A stretch of DNA of 64,000 nucleotides from Vibrio galatheae (GCF_000967545.1 NZ_JXXV01000016.1:248001-312000); one strand, 5' to 3'; positions 26,682 to 33,921 are shown, counted from the first letter of the stretch. Notes: generated by a model not told the origin, from the letters alone. Made by a program: numbers and translations.

Positions 26682-26720
26682 ACAACAAAGCCTCCAAGAA
26701 CTGGAGGCTTTGTTGTTTAA
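26678..26720. terminator. Bidirectional hairpin between head and early operons
   Basis: TTAAACAACAAAGCCTCCA (26678-26696) pairs perfectly with 26702-26720 around a 5-nt loop. The rightward gene's stop codon lies inside the left arm. It separates the rightward head/cargo block from the leftward early block whose last gene ends at 26736, so it should stop both. Confidence 0.8.
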
Positions 26721-26735
26721 TGGGGCTTGGTTTGC

Positions 26736-27659
26736 CTAGGCGGCATCCAAAAGCTGATAGGTATATACGCCGCCTTGTTTGGTACTCTTCCAGAATACCC
26801 CATCAAATTGATCCAACCAGCGACGAGCGGTTTTATCATCCTTTTTACGGCCTACCGCTTTCAATAAGTCGGTTTTGTTGAGAACGTCTTCACTCTCTTG
26901 CAGTGCTTGTTTTACCTCATGGGCGAACTCTTCCACTTCTTCGGTCATTAAGGCTTCAGTTACATCCAACTGACTTAGGGTTAGGTTCTTGGCATCGATG
27001 CGAACGGCGGTCTCTTTGATGCTGGCGCGGTCTTTACGCACATGCAGCACAAGATCTAATGTATTGTGCTTCAAGCTGCTTGCTACCTTTCTAAGCTGGA
27101 AAATATTGTCTACAGAGTTACGAATATTGTTTGAACCTTCGTAGTTCTTACCATCTTTATTGGAGTGATGAAGGGCTACAATCGTTGCTCCAGCCTCGCG
27201 CATGTTCATCAATACAGTGAGCATTTCAAGGGTTTGAGCGTCATTCTTCACATTCATAAAATTGCGTAGGCTATCAATGAAGAACACATGATCTTTATAG
27301 TCATCACCGCAAGCAGAGTCACCTAGCATATGCAGTAGCATTTCAGGCTGCATATTACACTTACTGCGGTGAACGTATTTAAGCTGCTCTGGGTGGTGAT
27401 TGCCCATCATATCGTAAATATTACGCTCATTAAGCACAGACATAGGGTTATCAAAGTCAAGATAGACCACTTGGTAGCCTTTTGAAGCAAAGTTATTAGC
27501 AAGCGTTTGAGTTAACAGGCTTTTACCATTGCCGCCATCAGCATAAATCAAGGTGATCATCTTTTCAGCAATGAAGTCATCAATGATGAACTCCGTTTGC
27601 TCGTTGAAATCCCCGCCTGTTAAGGTCATATTGCGTATTATATCAATGCTCATCTTCAA
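26736..27659 (-). CDS. RecA-fold ATPase (RepA/AAA_25-like)
   Basis: 307 residues. Walker A DGGNGKSLLTQ is near residues 40-50, Walker B HVFFIDSLRNF near 123-133, and ALHHSNKDGKNYEGSNNIRN follows as in hexameric plasmid RepA-type helicase ATPases. The C-terminal 60 residues look like a winged helix (NKTDLLKAVGRKKDDKTARRWL). It is the last gene of the early operon. Its role is unknown; a replication or transposition accessory is possible. Mu has no counterpart. Confidence 0.8.
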   Translation of the reverse strand: MKMSIDIIRNMTLTGGDFNEQTEFIIDDFIAEKMITLIYADGGNGKSLLTQTLANNFASKGYQVVYLDFDNPMSVLNERNIYDMMGNHHPEQLKYVHRSKCNMQPEMLLHMLGDSACGDDYKDHVFFIDSLRNFMNVKNDAQTLEMLTVLMNMREAGATIVALHHSNKDGKNYEGSNNIRNSVDNIFQLRKVASSLKHNTLDLVLHVRKDRASIKETAVRIDAKNLTLSQLDVTEALMTEEVEEFAHEVKQALQESEDVLNKTDLLKAVGRKKDDKTARRWLDQFDGVFWKSTKQGGVYTYQLLDAA

Positions 27660-27849
27660 ATAGTCCTATCTGTTTATCATCTAGTTTGGTGTAACGAGCG
27701 TATTTCACGTCTTGATCATCACACTCCATAATCTCTCTGGTAATAAATGGGTAGCCGCATTCAACGCAGCGTCTCCAACGGCGCACGTTATTCGCTTTTT
27801 CGGTATGAACAACCTTAGATTTTTCGCAGCCACACTTTGGGCACCACAT
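27643..27849 (-). CDS. Zinc-ribbon protein (NrdR N-terminal-like), possible transcription regulator
   Basis: 68 residues with CPKC at the start and CVEC near residue 38, a Cys4 zinc ribbon, followed by GYPFITREIME. The RRWRRCVECGYPF part resembles the NrdR N-terminal ribbon and loosely the P2 Ogr activators. It overlaps the ATPase gene by 17 bp. No other late-activator gene is apparent, so it is a candidate activator of the divergent late operons; that is inference. Confidence 0.65.
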   Translation of the reverse strand: MWCPKCGCEKSKVVHTEKANNVRRWRRCVECGYPFITREIMECDDQDVKYARYTKLDDKQIGLFEDEH

Positions 27850-27877
27850 TGCTTGTCATTCTTCCTTATGGTGTGGT

Positions 27878-28282
27878 TTACATTCGGTTGACGGCATTAA
27901 TCAGGCCGCTAACTTGCTTTTTGCTAAGGCTCTCAATACGCAGAGGCATAAAACCAAACAATTTTTGGCATAGCTTGCGCATACCATTCTCTGTAGGGGC
28001 TTTGGCCTTTGCTGCCCAGCGGTTGCGTAGGTACTTAACTTGAGCCTCTGTAGCGTGTACCACAGGGGCTTTTGTGCGGTAGTTTAAGAAGTCAACCAGA
28101 GCAATTAGCTCATCAATATCAAGCTCAGCAGCACTACGAACGCTGAAGTGTTGCTGCAACATGCTGCGGTAATCATCTTCGTAATAAGCGTAGAAATCGG
28201 TGTACTTTTGAGAAAGATGCACCTGTGCCAGCAAGCGTTTACGAAAGTCTTGCTGTTTTTTAGTTAACTGACGTTTAGACAT
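27878..28282 (-). CDS. GemA-like regulatory protein (DUF1018, Mu gp16 family)
   Basis: 134 residues with the GemA pattern: SQKYTDFYAYYEDDYRSMLQ, then ATEAQVKYLRNRWAAKAKAP and LSKKQVSGLINAVNRM. In Mu, GemA alters host DNA supercoiling and gene expression. The position in the early operon agrees. Confidence 0.85.
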   Translation of the reverse strand: MSKRQLTKKQQDFRKRLLAQVHLSQKYTDFYAYYEDDYRSMLQQHFSVRSAAELDIDELIALVDFLNYRTKAPVVHATEAQVKYLRNRWAAKAKAPTENGMRKLCQKLFGFMPLRIESLSKKQVSGLINAVNRM

Positions 28283-28387
28283 GCTGCCTCTTTAAAAAAC
28301 TTATTGGTTTAAATGTGCTTTAATCTCGGTTTAAAGGGCGTTTAAACGGAGGTTAAAGCACACTCAAGTGAGTGCGCTTTGGTTAAG

Positions 28388-28990
28388 TTACAATTTGCTA
28401 GGGTCAAGTGGGATTTGAACGTACTTACCGTTACCGTCACGTTCATAAAGGCGTAGATAAGAGCTTGTGCCAGTGATTTTGATGGAGTCTGCGATTGCAT
28501 CCATTGCTTCAGTCCACTCTGCATCTTCAATATTGAGCTGGCGAAGAGACAGCACTTGGTTAACATCAATGTGACCTTGTTTGTTCACACGGAATGCATG
28601 TTCAACCAGCGCTTTAATCTTGTCGTCAGAGCCTTCGTTCCAACGTTGAATGCACTCATCAATCTGAGCTTTTGCTGCTTGAATGCGCTCATCAAAGATG
28701 CGGTGTTCACCAACAGCACGCATTAGCTTGTATTTGCCGTCAAAGCTCACTAACGTAACATTGCCCTTAGCACCGCCGTATTTAACGCTGTATTCACTGG
28801 CTGATAAGTCAACAAAGTCAGCAATTTTGCTCATCGCTTTAACTTTAAAAGCTGCCATCTGTGCTTGTAGCTCTTTGCCTTCTTGTACCAATTCCATCAC
28901 CACTTCATTACGCAGTAGGTCGATTTCTTTGATTTGTGATACTGGTACAAAGTGGCCTAGTGCGTTCTCTCTCATCTCAGTTGTGTTCAT
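28388..28990 (-). CDS. DUF3164 family phage protein
   Basis: 200 residues; ENALGHFVPVSQIKEIDLLRNE and YGGAKGNVTLVSFDGKYKL followed by RLYERDGNGKYVQIPLDPSKL are the DUF3164 signature, common in early operons of Mu-like phages. The biochemical role is unknown. Its start overlaps the upstream small gene. Confidence 0.85.
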   Translation of the reverse strand: MNTTEMRENALGHFVPVSQIKEIDLLRNEVVMELVQEGKELQAQMAAFKVKAMSKIADFVDLSASEYSVKYGGAKGNVTLVSFDGKYKLMRAVGEHRIFDERIQAAKAQIDECIQRWNEGSDDKIKALVEHAFRVNKQGHIDVNQVLSLRQLNIEDAEWTEAMDAIADSIKITGTSSYLRLYERDGNGKYVQIPLDPSKL

Positions 28991-29162
28991 GGTTCATATC
29001 CTCTGAAAAAATGTCTGTTAGCTTATCGTGGAGCATTTGAGCGGCTTGCTTGACCATCTCATTGAGTTGTTCGTTATCGCCTTGTATTAGCTTTAATCGA
29101 ATGTCCATGTTGTCTTCACTATCGATAAAGCTAATAACGACTTGTGCTTCATTTTTTTGCAT
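28977..29162 (-). CDS. Small early protein, unknown
   Basis: 61 residues, acidic (MQKNEAQVVISFIDSEDNMD ... SEDMNHEHN), no family recognised. It lies between two early genes with 2-bp spacing upstream and a 14-bp overlap downstream, so it is part of the early operon. Confidence 0.65.
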   Translation of the reverse strand: MQKNEAQVVISFIDSEDNMDIRLKLIQGDNEQLNEMVKQAAQMLHDKLTDIFSEDMNHEHN

Positions 29163-29164
29163 GG

Positions 29165-29386
29165 TTACTCCACCGTAATTGGTAAAAACTTCCAGCCGTC
29201 GCCATCATGTTGAGGTGCAATTACTTCAACTTCAGTAAAGCTAGCTTGCTTAGCGTCCTCATAAGCATTGACTAGTGTTTCAATGTCTTGAGGGTGTACA
29301 CCTTCTTTGTTGTTCAGGTAGTTAAGCTGTTCTAACAAAATGCCTAGATAATGCTCTTTAGTAATAGTTTTCATAGTGTTACTCAC
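29165..29386 (-). CDS. Small early protein, unknown
   Basis: 73 residues if it starts at the GTG at 29386, which overlaps the previous stop as GTGA; an ATG at 29374 gives 69 residues. Acidic and helical (EHYLGILLEQLNYLNNKEGV). The family is not recognised. The tight overlap supports translation in the early operon. Confidence 0.65.
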   Translation of the reverse strand: MSNTMKTITKEHYLGILLEQLNYLNNKEGVHPQDIETLVNAYEDAKQASFTEVEVIAPQHDGDGWKFLPITVE

Positions 29387-29520
29387 TTAATCTCAATAGC
29401 TCTACGGATTTGCTCTTTATGCTTATGGTCACCGTTGTTAGCGATAACTTTGAGCAAGTAAGGCATGGTGTAATTGCGGTATTTTTCTGGTAAGCGGTGC
29501 TTTTTAAGGGTGATGGTCAT
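29383..29520 (-). CDS. Very small basic early protein, unknown
   Basis: 45 residues (MTITLKKHRLPEKYRNYTMP, ending RRAIEIK), basic, from an ATG at 29520. It fills the 130-bp gap between the Lar-like gene and the next early gene, with a GTGA overlap downstream and a 3-bp overlap upstream. Such packing supports a real gene. Confidence 0.6.
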   Translation of the reverse strand: MTITLKKHRLPEKYRNYTMPYLLKVIANNGDHKHKEQIRRAIEIK

Positions 29521-29864
29521 GATTGATTCCCTCCAAAATAACGATCACTTGGGCAAAGCTCTCCAAGTGCGGTGTATAGGCCATTTAATGTGCCTTCAAT
29601 GGTCACTTGCACCATTGCAAGGGGAGCATTAACAAACACGTTGGCTCTTGGTTGGTGTAAGCGTTCATCAGCTTCTAATTTAGAGATTTCAGCGCGGATA
29701 AAAGCTTCTGATGAGCGGGTATTCCATGCTTCTTTAGCGTCTTCATGTGAGAGGTAAGTATTACCGTCACACTCCCAGCACTCGATCCAGTGGCTAGTTT
29801 CACCACACTGACCAAAAGAAGGCTGAGCACCACAATGGGGACAAGGTTTAATTGGCTGTGTCAT
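29517..29864 (-). CDS. Lar-like restriction alleviation protein
   Basis: 115 residues. The N-terminal half has the Lar zinc-binding pattern CPHCG ... IECWECDGNTYL followed by EDAKEAWNTR. Lar proteins lessen host type I restriction. The C-terminal half (VFVNAPLAMVQVTIEGTLNGL) is not part of the core motif. It lies just after the B gene in the early operon, a sensible place for an anti-restriction function. Confidence 0.78.
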   Translation of the reverse strand: MTQPIKPCPHCGAQPSFGQCGETSHWIECWECDGNTYLSHEDAKEAWNTRSSEAFIRAEISKLEADERLHQPRANVFVNAPLAMVQVTIEGTLNGLYTALGELCPSDRYFGGNQS

Positions 29865-29873
29865 AGCGTCCCC

Positions 29874-30734
29874 TTAATCCAAAATGACTGAATTTGAAGC
29901 CATCTTGATATGCATCGGAGATAAGACTTCGTTTGTCATGCCACTCATGCGCTTAGCTTTGCGGAAAATATGGCAAGAGCGGCGGATATCTTGGGTAAAC
30001 TTCTTGATGTGCTGCCCCATGTCACCAAACAGAAGGTCTCTGTCAGTGTCGTTTAGCCCTTGCATCTTGTATTTTTCACTGATGCGAGAGTAAAGCTGAA
30101 GCAAGTCACCGCCACGCCCACGTAGATTGCTAAGTAGTGAGTAAGTACCAATCAAAACAACTGGCACATTAGAGAAGTCATGAATACGGCGAACCGCTTC
30201 AAGGTTGGTTGTGGTTAGGTTTTCAGCCTCATCAATAAGCAGAACGCGCTCACTACGTTTGAAGTTTTCAACCACCGCCATAAGTAACTGCTCAGAGTTA
30301 CCAACAGGACTTTTGTCACCTTGAGCCTCAAGGATTTTGGTCAGTAAGCTTTTAAGGCTGATTGATGGGATGGTTTCAATCAGTACCGCTTCTGGGTGAT
30401 TTTCTGCATACGCTTTAACGGCTTCAGTCTTACCAGTGCCAGCTTTACCTAGAATCGTGCCCATGCCACCAGAGATCATCACTTCGTCAATGGTAAAGTG
30501 CGCCAGTTTTAGGTCTTGAGTTGCCACGGTTGTAGCAGTTGTTTCTGATTTTTGACCGTAGTTAGCCATGTAATCAGCGAACTTTTTCAAGTTATCTTCT
30601 GATACTTGGTCAGTTTTACCTGTCTTGACCAGAGAGACCGTACCTGTACTCACGCCAATAGAGCGTGCTATACTTGCACCTGTCAGCCCTGTTTGCTCAA
30701 TGAAATCATTGAGTTGTTTTGATATATCGTTCAT
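29874..30734 (-). CDS. MuB-like transposition target ATPase
   Basis: 286 residues. An N-terminal helix-turn-helix (residues about 17-40, SIARSIGVSTGTVSLVKTGK) is followed by an AAA+ ATPase with Walker A GKAGTGKT at 96-103 and Walker B LLIDEAE at 165-171. In Mu, B binds target DNA, delivers it to A and gives target immunity. It follows A after a 93-bp gap containing a hairpin. Confidence 0.92.
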   Translation of the reverse strand: MNDISKQLNDFIEQTGLTGASIARSIGVSTGTVSLVKTGKTDQVSEDNLKKFADYMANYGQKSETTATTVATQDLKLAHFTIDEVMISGGMGTILGKAGTGKTEAVKAYAENHPEAVLIETIPSISLKSLLTKILEAQGDKSPVGNSEQLLMAVVENFKRSERVLLIDEAENLTTTNLEAVRRIHDFSNVPVVLIGTYSLLSNLRGRGGDLLQLYSRISEKYKMQGLNDTDRDLLFGDMGQHIKKFTQDIRRSCHIFRKAKRMSGMTNEVLSPMHIKMASNSVILD

Positions 30735-30791
30735 CTATCAAATTCCTTAAATTAGGTTGATATAAATTGTCTTGTTGGAGCAAAACAATTT

Positions 30792-30819
30792 GTAATGAGT
30801 AGCACTGGCTGCTCATTAC
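30792..30819. repeat. Hairpin between A and B genes
   Basis: GTAATGAGTAGC and GCTGCTCATTAC form 12-bp arms with one G-T type mismatch and a 4-nt loop, inside the 93-bp gap between A and B. No T run follows. It could be an attenuator that sets the A to B ratio, or a processing site. Confidence 0.45.
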
Positions 30820-30827
30820 AGATTGCT

Positions 30828-32669
30828 TTAGATGTTGGCTGCGCTCTTCATCCAGTCCAGATACGCCACGTTTGCATCTTCACCACTTACCTGTTTCTCT
30901 TTCTCAAGCTCTGCTACGGTTTGTGCCTGCTCTAGTTCAATGCTGATATGCTCATCACGCATGGTTCTTTGGTATTCGTTAAACTCTTTCTGAGCTTGTT
31001 TAGCCAGCTTCTTAACGGGGTTAACCACGCGCTGTTTGTACTGCTTCTTGTTGTTATTGATCTCTTCCACAGTCACGCCATCACGGGTTAGGCTGCGGTC
31101 TTCAATAACGCATACAAACTGACCATGACGGAACATGAATAGCTCATTGCTGTTATCGATGTTCTCGATCACTTCTACAGAGTCACCAATCGCAACGTGT
31201 TGCCACATCTCGAAGTTAAAGAACTTGGTTTTCTTATGAGTAACGCCCTGTTTTGATACCTTGCGTAGTGCGCGTTTGCCCAACAACTTGTACAACTGCG
31301 ACAACTCAGCTTGAGGCATTGGATCATGCTCAGTGCGTTTGTCGGCTTCTTTCATTGCAACAAAGTTATCTAGCCAGTTTTCAGCTTCCCACCACCACAT
31401 AAAATCAGATTGAATGTTGGTTTGAACGCCTGATAACTTCTCGATCTTGGTGGTTGCTTGCGCTTCTAAATGCTGACGCTGAGCCACACCGTGACCAATA
31501 AAGCCCGGCAACGCTTCAAACTCTTTGCTGTGCTGTAGGCTTCTGAAACTACGCTCAATTTTGCCTTTTTCATCACCACGGCCTTTGCCTGTTGCTACAT
31601 AGGTAATACCCATGTCACGGATAACCGCTTGCATGTGCTCAGAAACGTAATCCGCACCGTTATCACCCTTGATCTGCTCTGGTTTGCCTAATGTAGCGAT
31701 AGCTTTGAACAGCAAACGAACGTTGGCATAAGAGTTTGAGCTTTGGTATAAGCCCAATACTGTTGCACCTGTGAAGTTATCGACAATGCGGATAACTTGA
31801 GGGCGCACAAGGTGATAGTTTTCGCTTGGTACTTTGTTCATGTAGTCACGAACGCCGTCTGTATGCGGTACTTTCACCATGAGATCGAGCGGTGTCGCAT
31901 CAATTTCCCATTGCTGATTTGGATATAGCCACTCTCTACCTAAGCTAGGCTCAGCGTAGATAAAGGCATCCATACCAATTTGGGTATATTCCTTCACTAG
32001 CTGATCTGTTTCTAACAGGTAGCCAACGGCACGGTTAAATGCACTCTCACTCACATCTGATTTTGGTTCCCTTACATCTAGAGGTAAGCCGTAGCGTTTG
32101 GAGTATAGGAAGCAGTAAAAGCCCCAAGCCGTTGTGTTATGCATATTTGCACAGCCCAAACACGCCATTTTTACTAGCTCTAAATCCGCTTTAAACTCTT
32201 TACCACCGCGCTTGTCTTCAAGTGCGCTGCGTCCACCTTTTTCAAAGGCTTTAGTCCAACGTTTAATGCGAGTTTGTAGAGCTTGAGGCTTGCTGTCAGA
32301 TGCGTGTTGCATGATGAGAGCTTTTACAATGGCACTGAGCGGATGCCCAGAAGCATTGTAAAAACTAACAAGAGCTAGTTTTTCGTCAGTCGTAGGCTTC
32401 GCTAGGTTAGCGACAGTAGGTAGAGCGGCAGGGTCTATAACGCTGTTGAGCTTCACCTTTTTCTTAGGGCGTTTAGGGGCTTGCTGTACTTGGGTGTAGC
32501 GGTATGCTTTTCCGTGTTCATTGCTGATCACATTAAGTGCAAAGGTTAACCCCTTGCACTTAATGTGTGATAGACCAGAATCTACAGCCTTTTTAGATAG
32601 ACCTCTGATGTAACGTTCAGTCACGCTAATTTCTGAACTGATGTCAGCGGAGGTTAAAATTGCGTTCAC
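30828..32669 (-). CDS. MuA-type DDE transposase
   Basis: 613 residues. The N-terminal DNA-binding region (residues 1-60) is followed by a helical domain with a Mu-type HTH (about 95-145). The catalytic core has D257 in WEIDATP, D336 in IKGDNGADY and E372 in KGKIERSFRSL, spaced like the MuA DDE triad. A beta-barrel region and a C-terminal helical part for B contact follow. The GTG start overlaps the upstream stop (GTGA). It mobilises the prophage with 5-bp target duplications. Confidence 0.94.
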   Translation of the reverse strand: MNAILTSADISSEISVTERYIRGLSKKAVDSGLSHIKCKGLTFALNVISNEHGKAYRYTQVQQAPKRPKKKVKLNSVIDPAALPTVANLAKPTTDEKLALVSFYNASGHPLSAIVKALIMQHASDSKPQALQTRIKRWTKAFEKGGRSALEDKRGGKEFKADLELVKMACLGCANMHNTTAWGFYCFLYSKRYGLPLDVREPKSDVSESAFNRAVGYLLETDQLVKEYTQIGMDAFIYAEPSLGREWLYPNQQWEIDATPLDLMVKVPHTDGVRDYMNKVPSENYHLVRPQVIRIVDNFTGATVLGLYQSSNSYANVRLLFKAIATLGKPEQIKGDNGADYVSEHMQAVIRDMGITYVATGKGRGDEKGKIERSFRSLQHSKEFEALPGFIGHGVAQRQHLEAQATTKIEKLSGVQTNIQSDFMWWWEAENWLDNFVAMKEADKRTEHDPMPQAELSQLYKLLGKRALRKVSKQGVTHKKTKFFNFEMWQHVAIGDSVEVIENIDNSNELFMFRHGQFVCVIEDRSLTRDGVTVEEINNNKKQYKQRVVNPVKKLAKQAQKEFNEYQRTMRDEHISIELEQAQTVAELEKEKQVSGEDANVAYLDWMKSAANI

Positions 32670-32854
32670 TGGTTACCCTTTTCAAGCTCGTTAGTTGTTT
32701 CGATATAACCAAGTTCAATCAATCGCTTAGCTACACCAACATATTGTGTACGACCATTTAATGCGTTTAAGAAACTTTGGTAGTTGATTGACTCAACTCG
32801 GCAAAATCTCTTAAGCGTTCCGTAATCAAATATGATCTTTTCCTTTAGTGTCAT
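32666..32854 (-). CDS. Small Ner-like early regulator
   Basis: 62 residues from the ATG at 32854, preceded by AAAGGTAG. It has a helix-turn-helix-like middle (YGTLKRFCRVESINYQSFLNA). It is the first leftward gene after the operator region, which is the Ner place in Mu, and its stop overlaps the transposase start. A DNA-binding role is likely from position, but the motif is weak. Confidence 0.65.
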   Translation of the reverse strand: MTLKEKIIFDYGTLKRFCRVESINYQSFLNALNGRTQYVGVAKRLIELGYIETTNELEKGNQ

Positions 32855-32891
32855 GTGAACTACCTTTTGGTATATTAAGCTAACAATTTTG

Positions 32892-32920
32892 ACTATAAGG
32901 CAAACGTACGTTTGGGTCAA
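32892..32920 (-). promoter_or_regulatory. Early promoter with palindromic operator
   Basis: Reading leftward, TTGACC (32920-32915) and TATAGT (32897-32892) are separated by 17 bp. The spacer contains CAAACGTACGTTTG (32901-32914), a perfect 14-bp palindrome and the obvious candidate operator for the repressor encoded by the divergent gene starting at 32949. Confidence 0.75.
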
Positions 32921-32948
32921 TACTTAAAACTAAACAAATGTGGTGATT

Positions 32949-33575
32949 ATGATAGCTGAACGATTAGAAAAAGTCAGAACTGACAATGGTTACAGCAATA
33001 AAAAGGACTTTACAGACGCTTTAGGCATTACAGATCAATCATATAGAAACTATATGAAAGGAGATAGAGTAATCCCAACGGATGTTTTGGTTAAAATCAA
33101 ACAATTGTTTGGTGTGAGTATTGATTGGCTTCTAGACGGTGATGAAAGTACTGAAACGACAAAGCATGTATCTATAAAACAATTTGATGTTGCACTGTCT
33201 GCCGGAACTGGAAACCTACCTGCTGAATTTGAATTACAAGTAGGAGAAAGACCTTTTGATATTGAATGGCTTAATAGTCGAGGGTTGCAACCTGAGAATC
33301 TATCGTTGGTGAACGTACAAGGTGATTCGATGGAACCTATGTTTAAGGATAGAGATGTAGTCATGGTTGACCATAGTAGAACTCACCTCAATGCGAATTT
33401 TCCATTTGCTATCTATCACGAAGGTTCGCTGTATATCAAATTTGTGCAGAAGAAAGAAAATACTCTAACCCTTCATAGTGTAAATACACTCTACCCACCT
33501 ATTCATATAGATCTAGAAAAAGAAGAGTGCAGAGTTCTAGGGTCAGTTGTTTGGCAAGCTAGATCGTGGCTTTAA
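32949..33575 (+). CDS. LexA/CI-type phage repressor (HTH plus S24 peptidase)
   Basis: 208 residues from the ATG at 32949 (a GTG at 32940 is the alternative). The HTH covers residues 1-60 (KKDFTDALGITDQSYRNYMK). The S24 self-cleavage domain has Ala85-Gly86 as candidate cleavage site, Ser127 in GDSMEP and Lys164 in LYIKF. It maintains lysogeny by blocking the divergent early operon, and the S24 domain implies induction through RecA during DNA damage. Confidence 0.9.
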   Translation: MIAERLEKVRTDNGYSNKKDFTDALGITDQSYRNYMKGDRVIPTDVLVKIKQLFGVSIDWLLDGDESTETTKHVSIKQFDVALSAGTGNLPAEFELQVGERPFDIEWLNSRGLQPENLSLVNVQGDSMEPMFKDRDVVMVDHSRTHLNANFPFAIYHEGSLYIKFVQKKENTLTLHSVNTLYPPIHIDLEKEECRVLGSVVWQARSWL

Positions 33576-33804
33576 TAAGTTCCTTAGGTAGCATCGAAAA
33601 TGCAGCTTTTAACACTGTCACTTATATATCAATAACTTACACCTGTTCCTTAGTTGTTCCGATGGTGTTCCTTAGGTCTTTTTTAAGGTGGTTTTCCTAA
33701 TTGCTGGTAATTACAACCACTTTAAAAACAATGAGTTAAAGTCGTCGCTGTCAATTGGATCATTTTGAACGAAATTATTAGATCATTTCGAGCGACGATT
33801 CACA
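33576..33804. promoter_or_regulatory. Left end of the prophage with transposase-site repeats
   Basis: This is noncoding. Near the terminus are GGATCATTTTGAACGAA (33757-33773) and AGATCATTTCGAGCGAC (33780-33796), two direct copies of the motif also found at the right end. TCGTCGCT (33742-33749) and AGCGACGA (33791-33798) form an inverted pair around them. Further inside, GTTCCTTAG occurs three times (near 33579, 33645 and 33667). These fit transposase-binding sites and perhaps regulatory sites. Confidence 0.65.
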
Positions 33805-33809
33805 GCTTA
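33805..33809. repeat. Target-site duplication, high-coordinate copy
   Basis: GCTTA directly follows the CA terminus of the prophage and matches 5845-5849. Confidence 0.9.
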
Positions 33810-33921
33810 AACCCCACACGACGTTGAGGCCCTCGACTATTGGTTCGGCATGCCAAGAGCTTGCGTTGGTCTGGAATCCGCAGGTTAGTCCTAAGCAAAG
33901 AATCAAGAGTGTCGTTTTCAT
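33805..33921 (-). pseudogene. 5' part of the split sugar dehydrogenase gene
   Basis: From the ATG at 33921 it encodes 39 codons: a signal peptide (MKTTLLILCLGLTCGFQTNA) and EPIVEGLNVVWGLS, the N-terminal motif of PQQ-type aldose sugar dehydrogenases. It stops at the prophage edge. The next codons (YFEEHKVIVSEKNG) are at 5844 and below. Read alone, it runs into phage DNA and soon ends. Confidence 0.88.

Larger units (their letters stand above)
5850..33804. mobile_element. Complete Mu-like transposable prophage with P2-like tail genes, 27,955 bp
   Basis: The element begins TGTAAATA and ends ATTCACA (inward TGTGAAT), so it has TG...CA termini. It is flanked by GCTTA on both sides and interrupts a sugar dehydrogenase gene. 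It encodes a MuA-type transposase, a MuB-type ATPase, a Ner-like protein, GemA and DUF3164. It also has a LexA-type repressor, Mu-type protease/scaffold, head, portal and terminase genes, a lysis cassette, and a full P2-type tail and baseplate set. The transposition (left) end is at the high coordinate. All expected structural modules look intact, so it may be functional, although it is short compared with Mu at about 37 kb. Confidence 0.93.

Noticed and set aside
33757..33796. GATCATTT repeats as remnants of an IS21-type insertion sequence
   Set aside because: No istA/istB genes are present. The transposase and ATPase are of MuA/MuB type, and the repeats lie at both ends of the phage.
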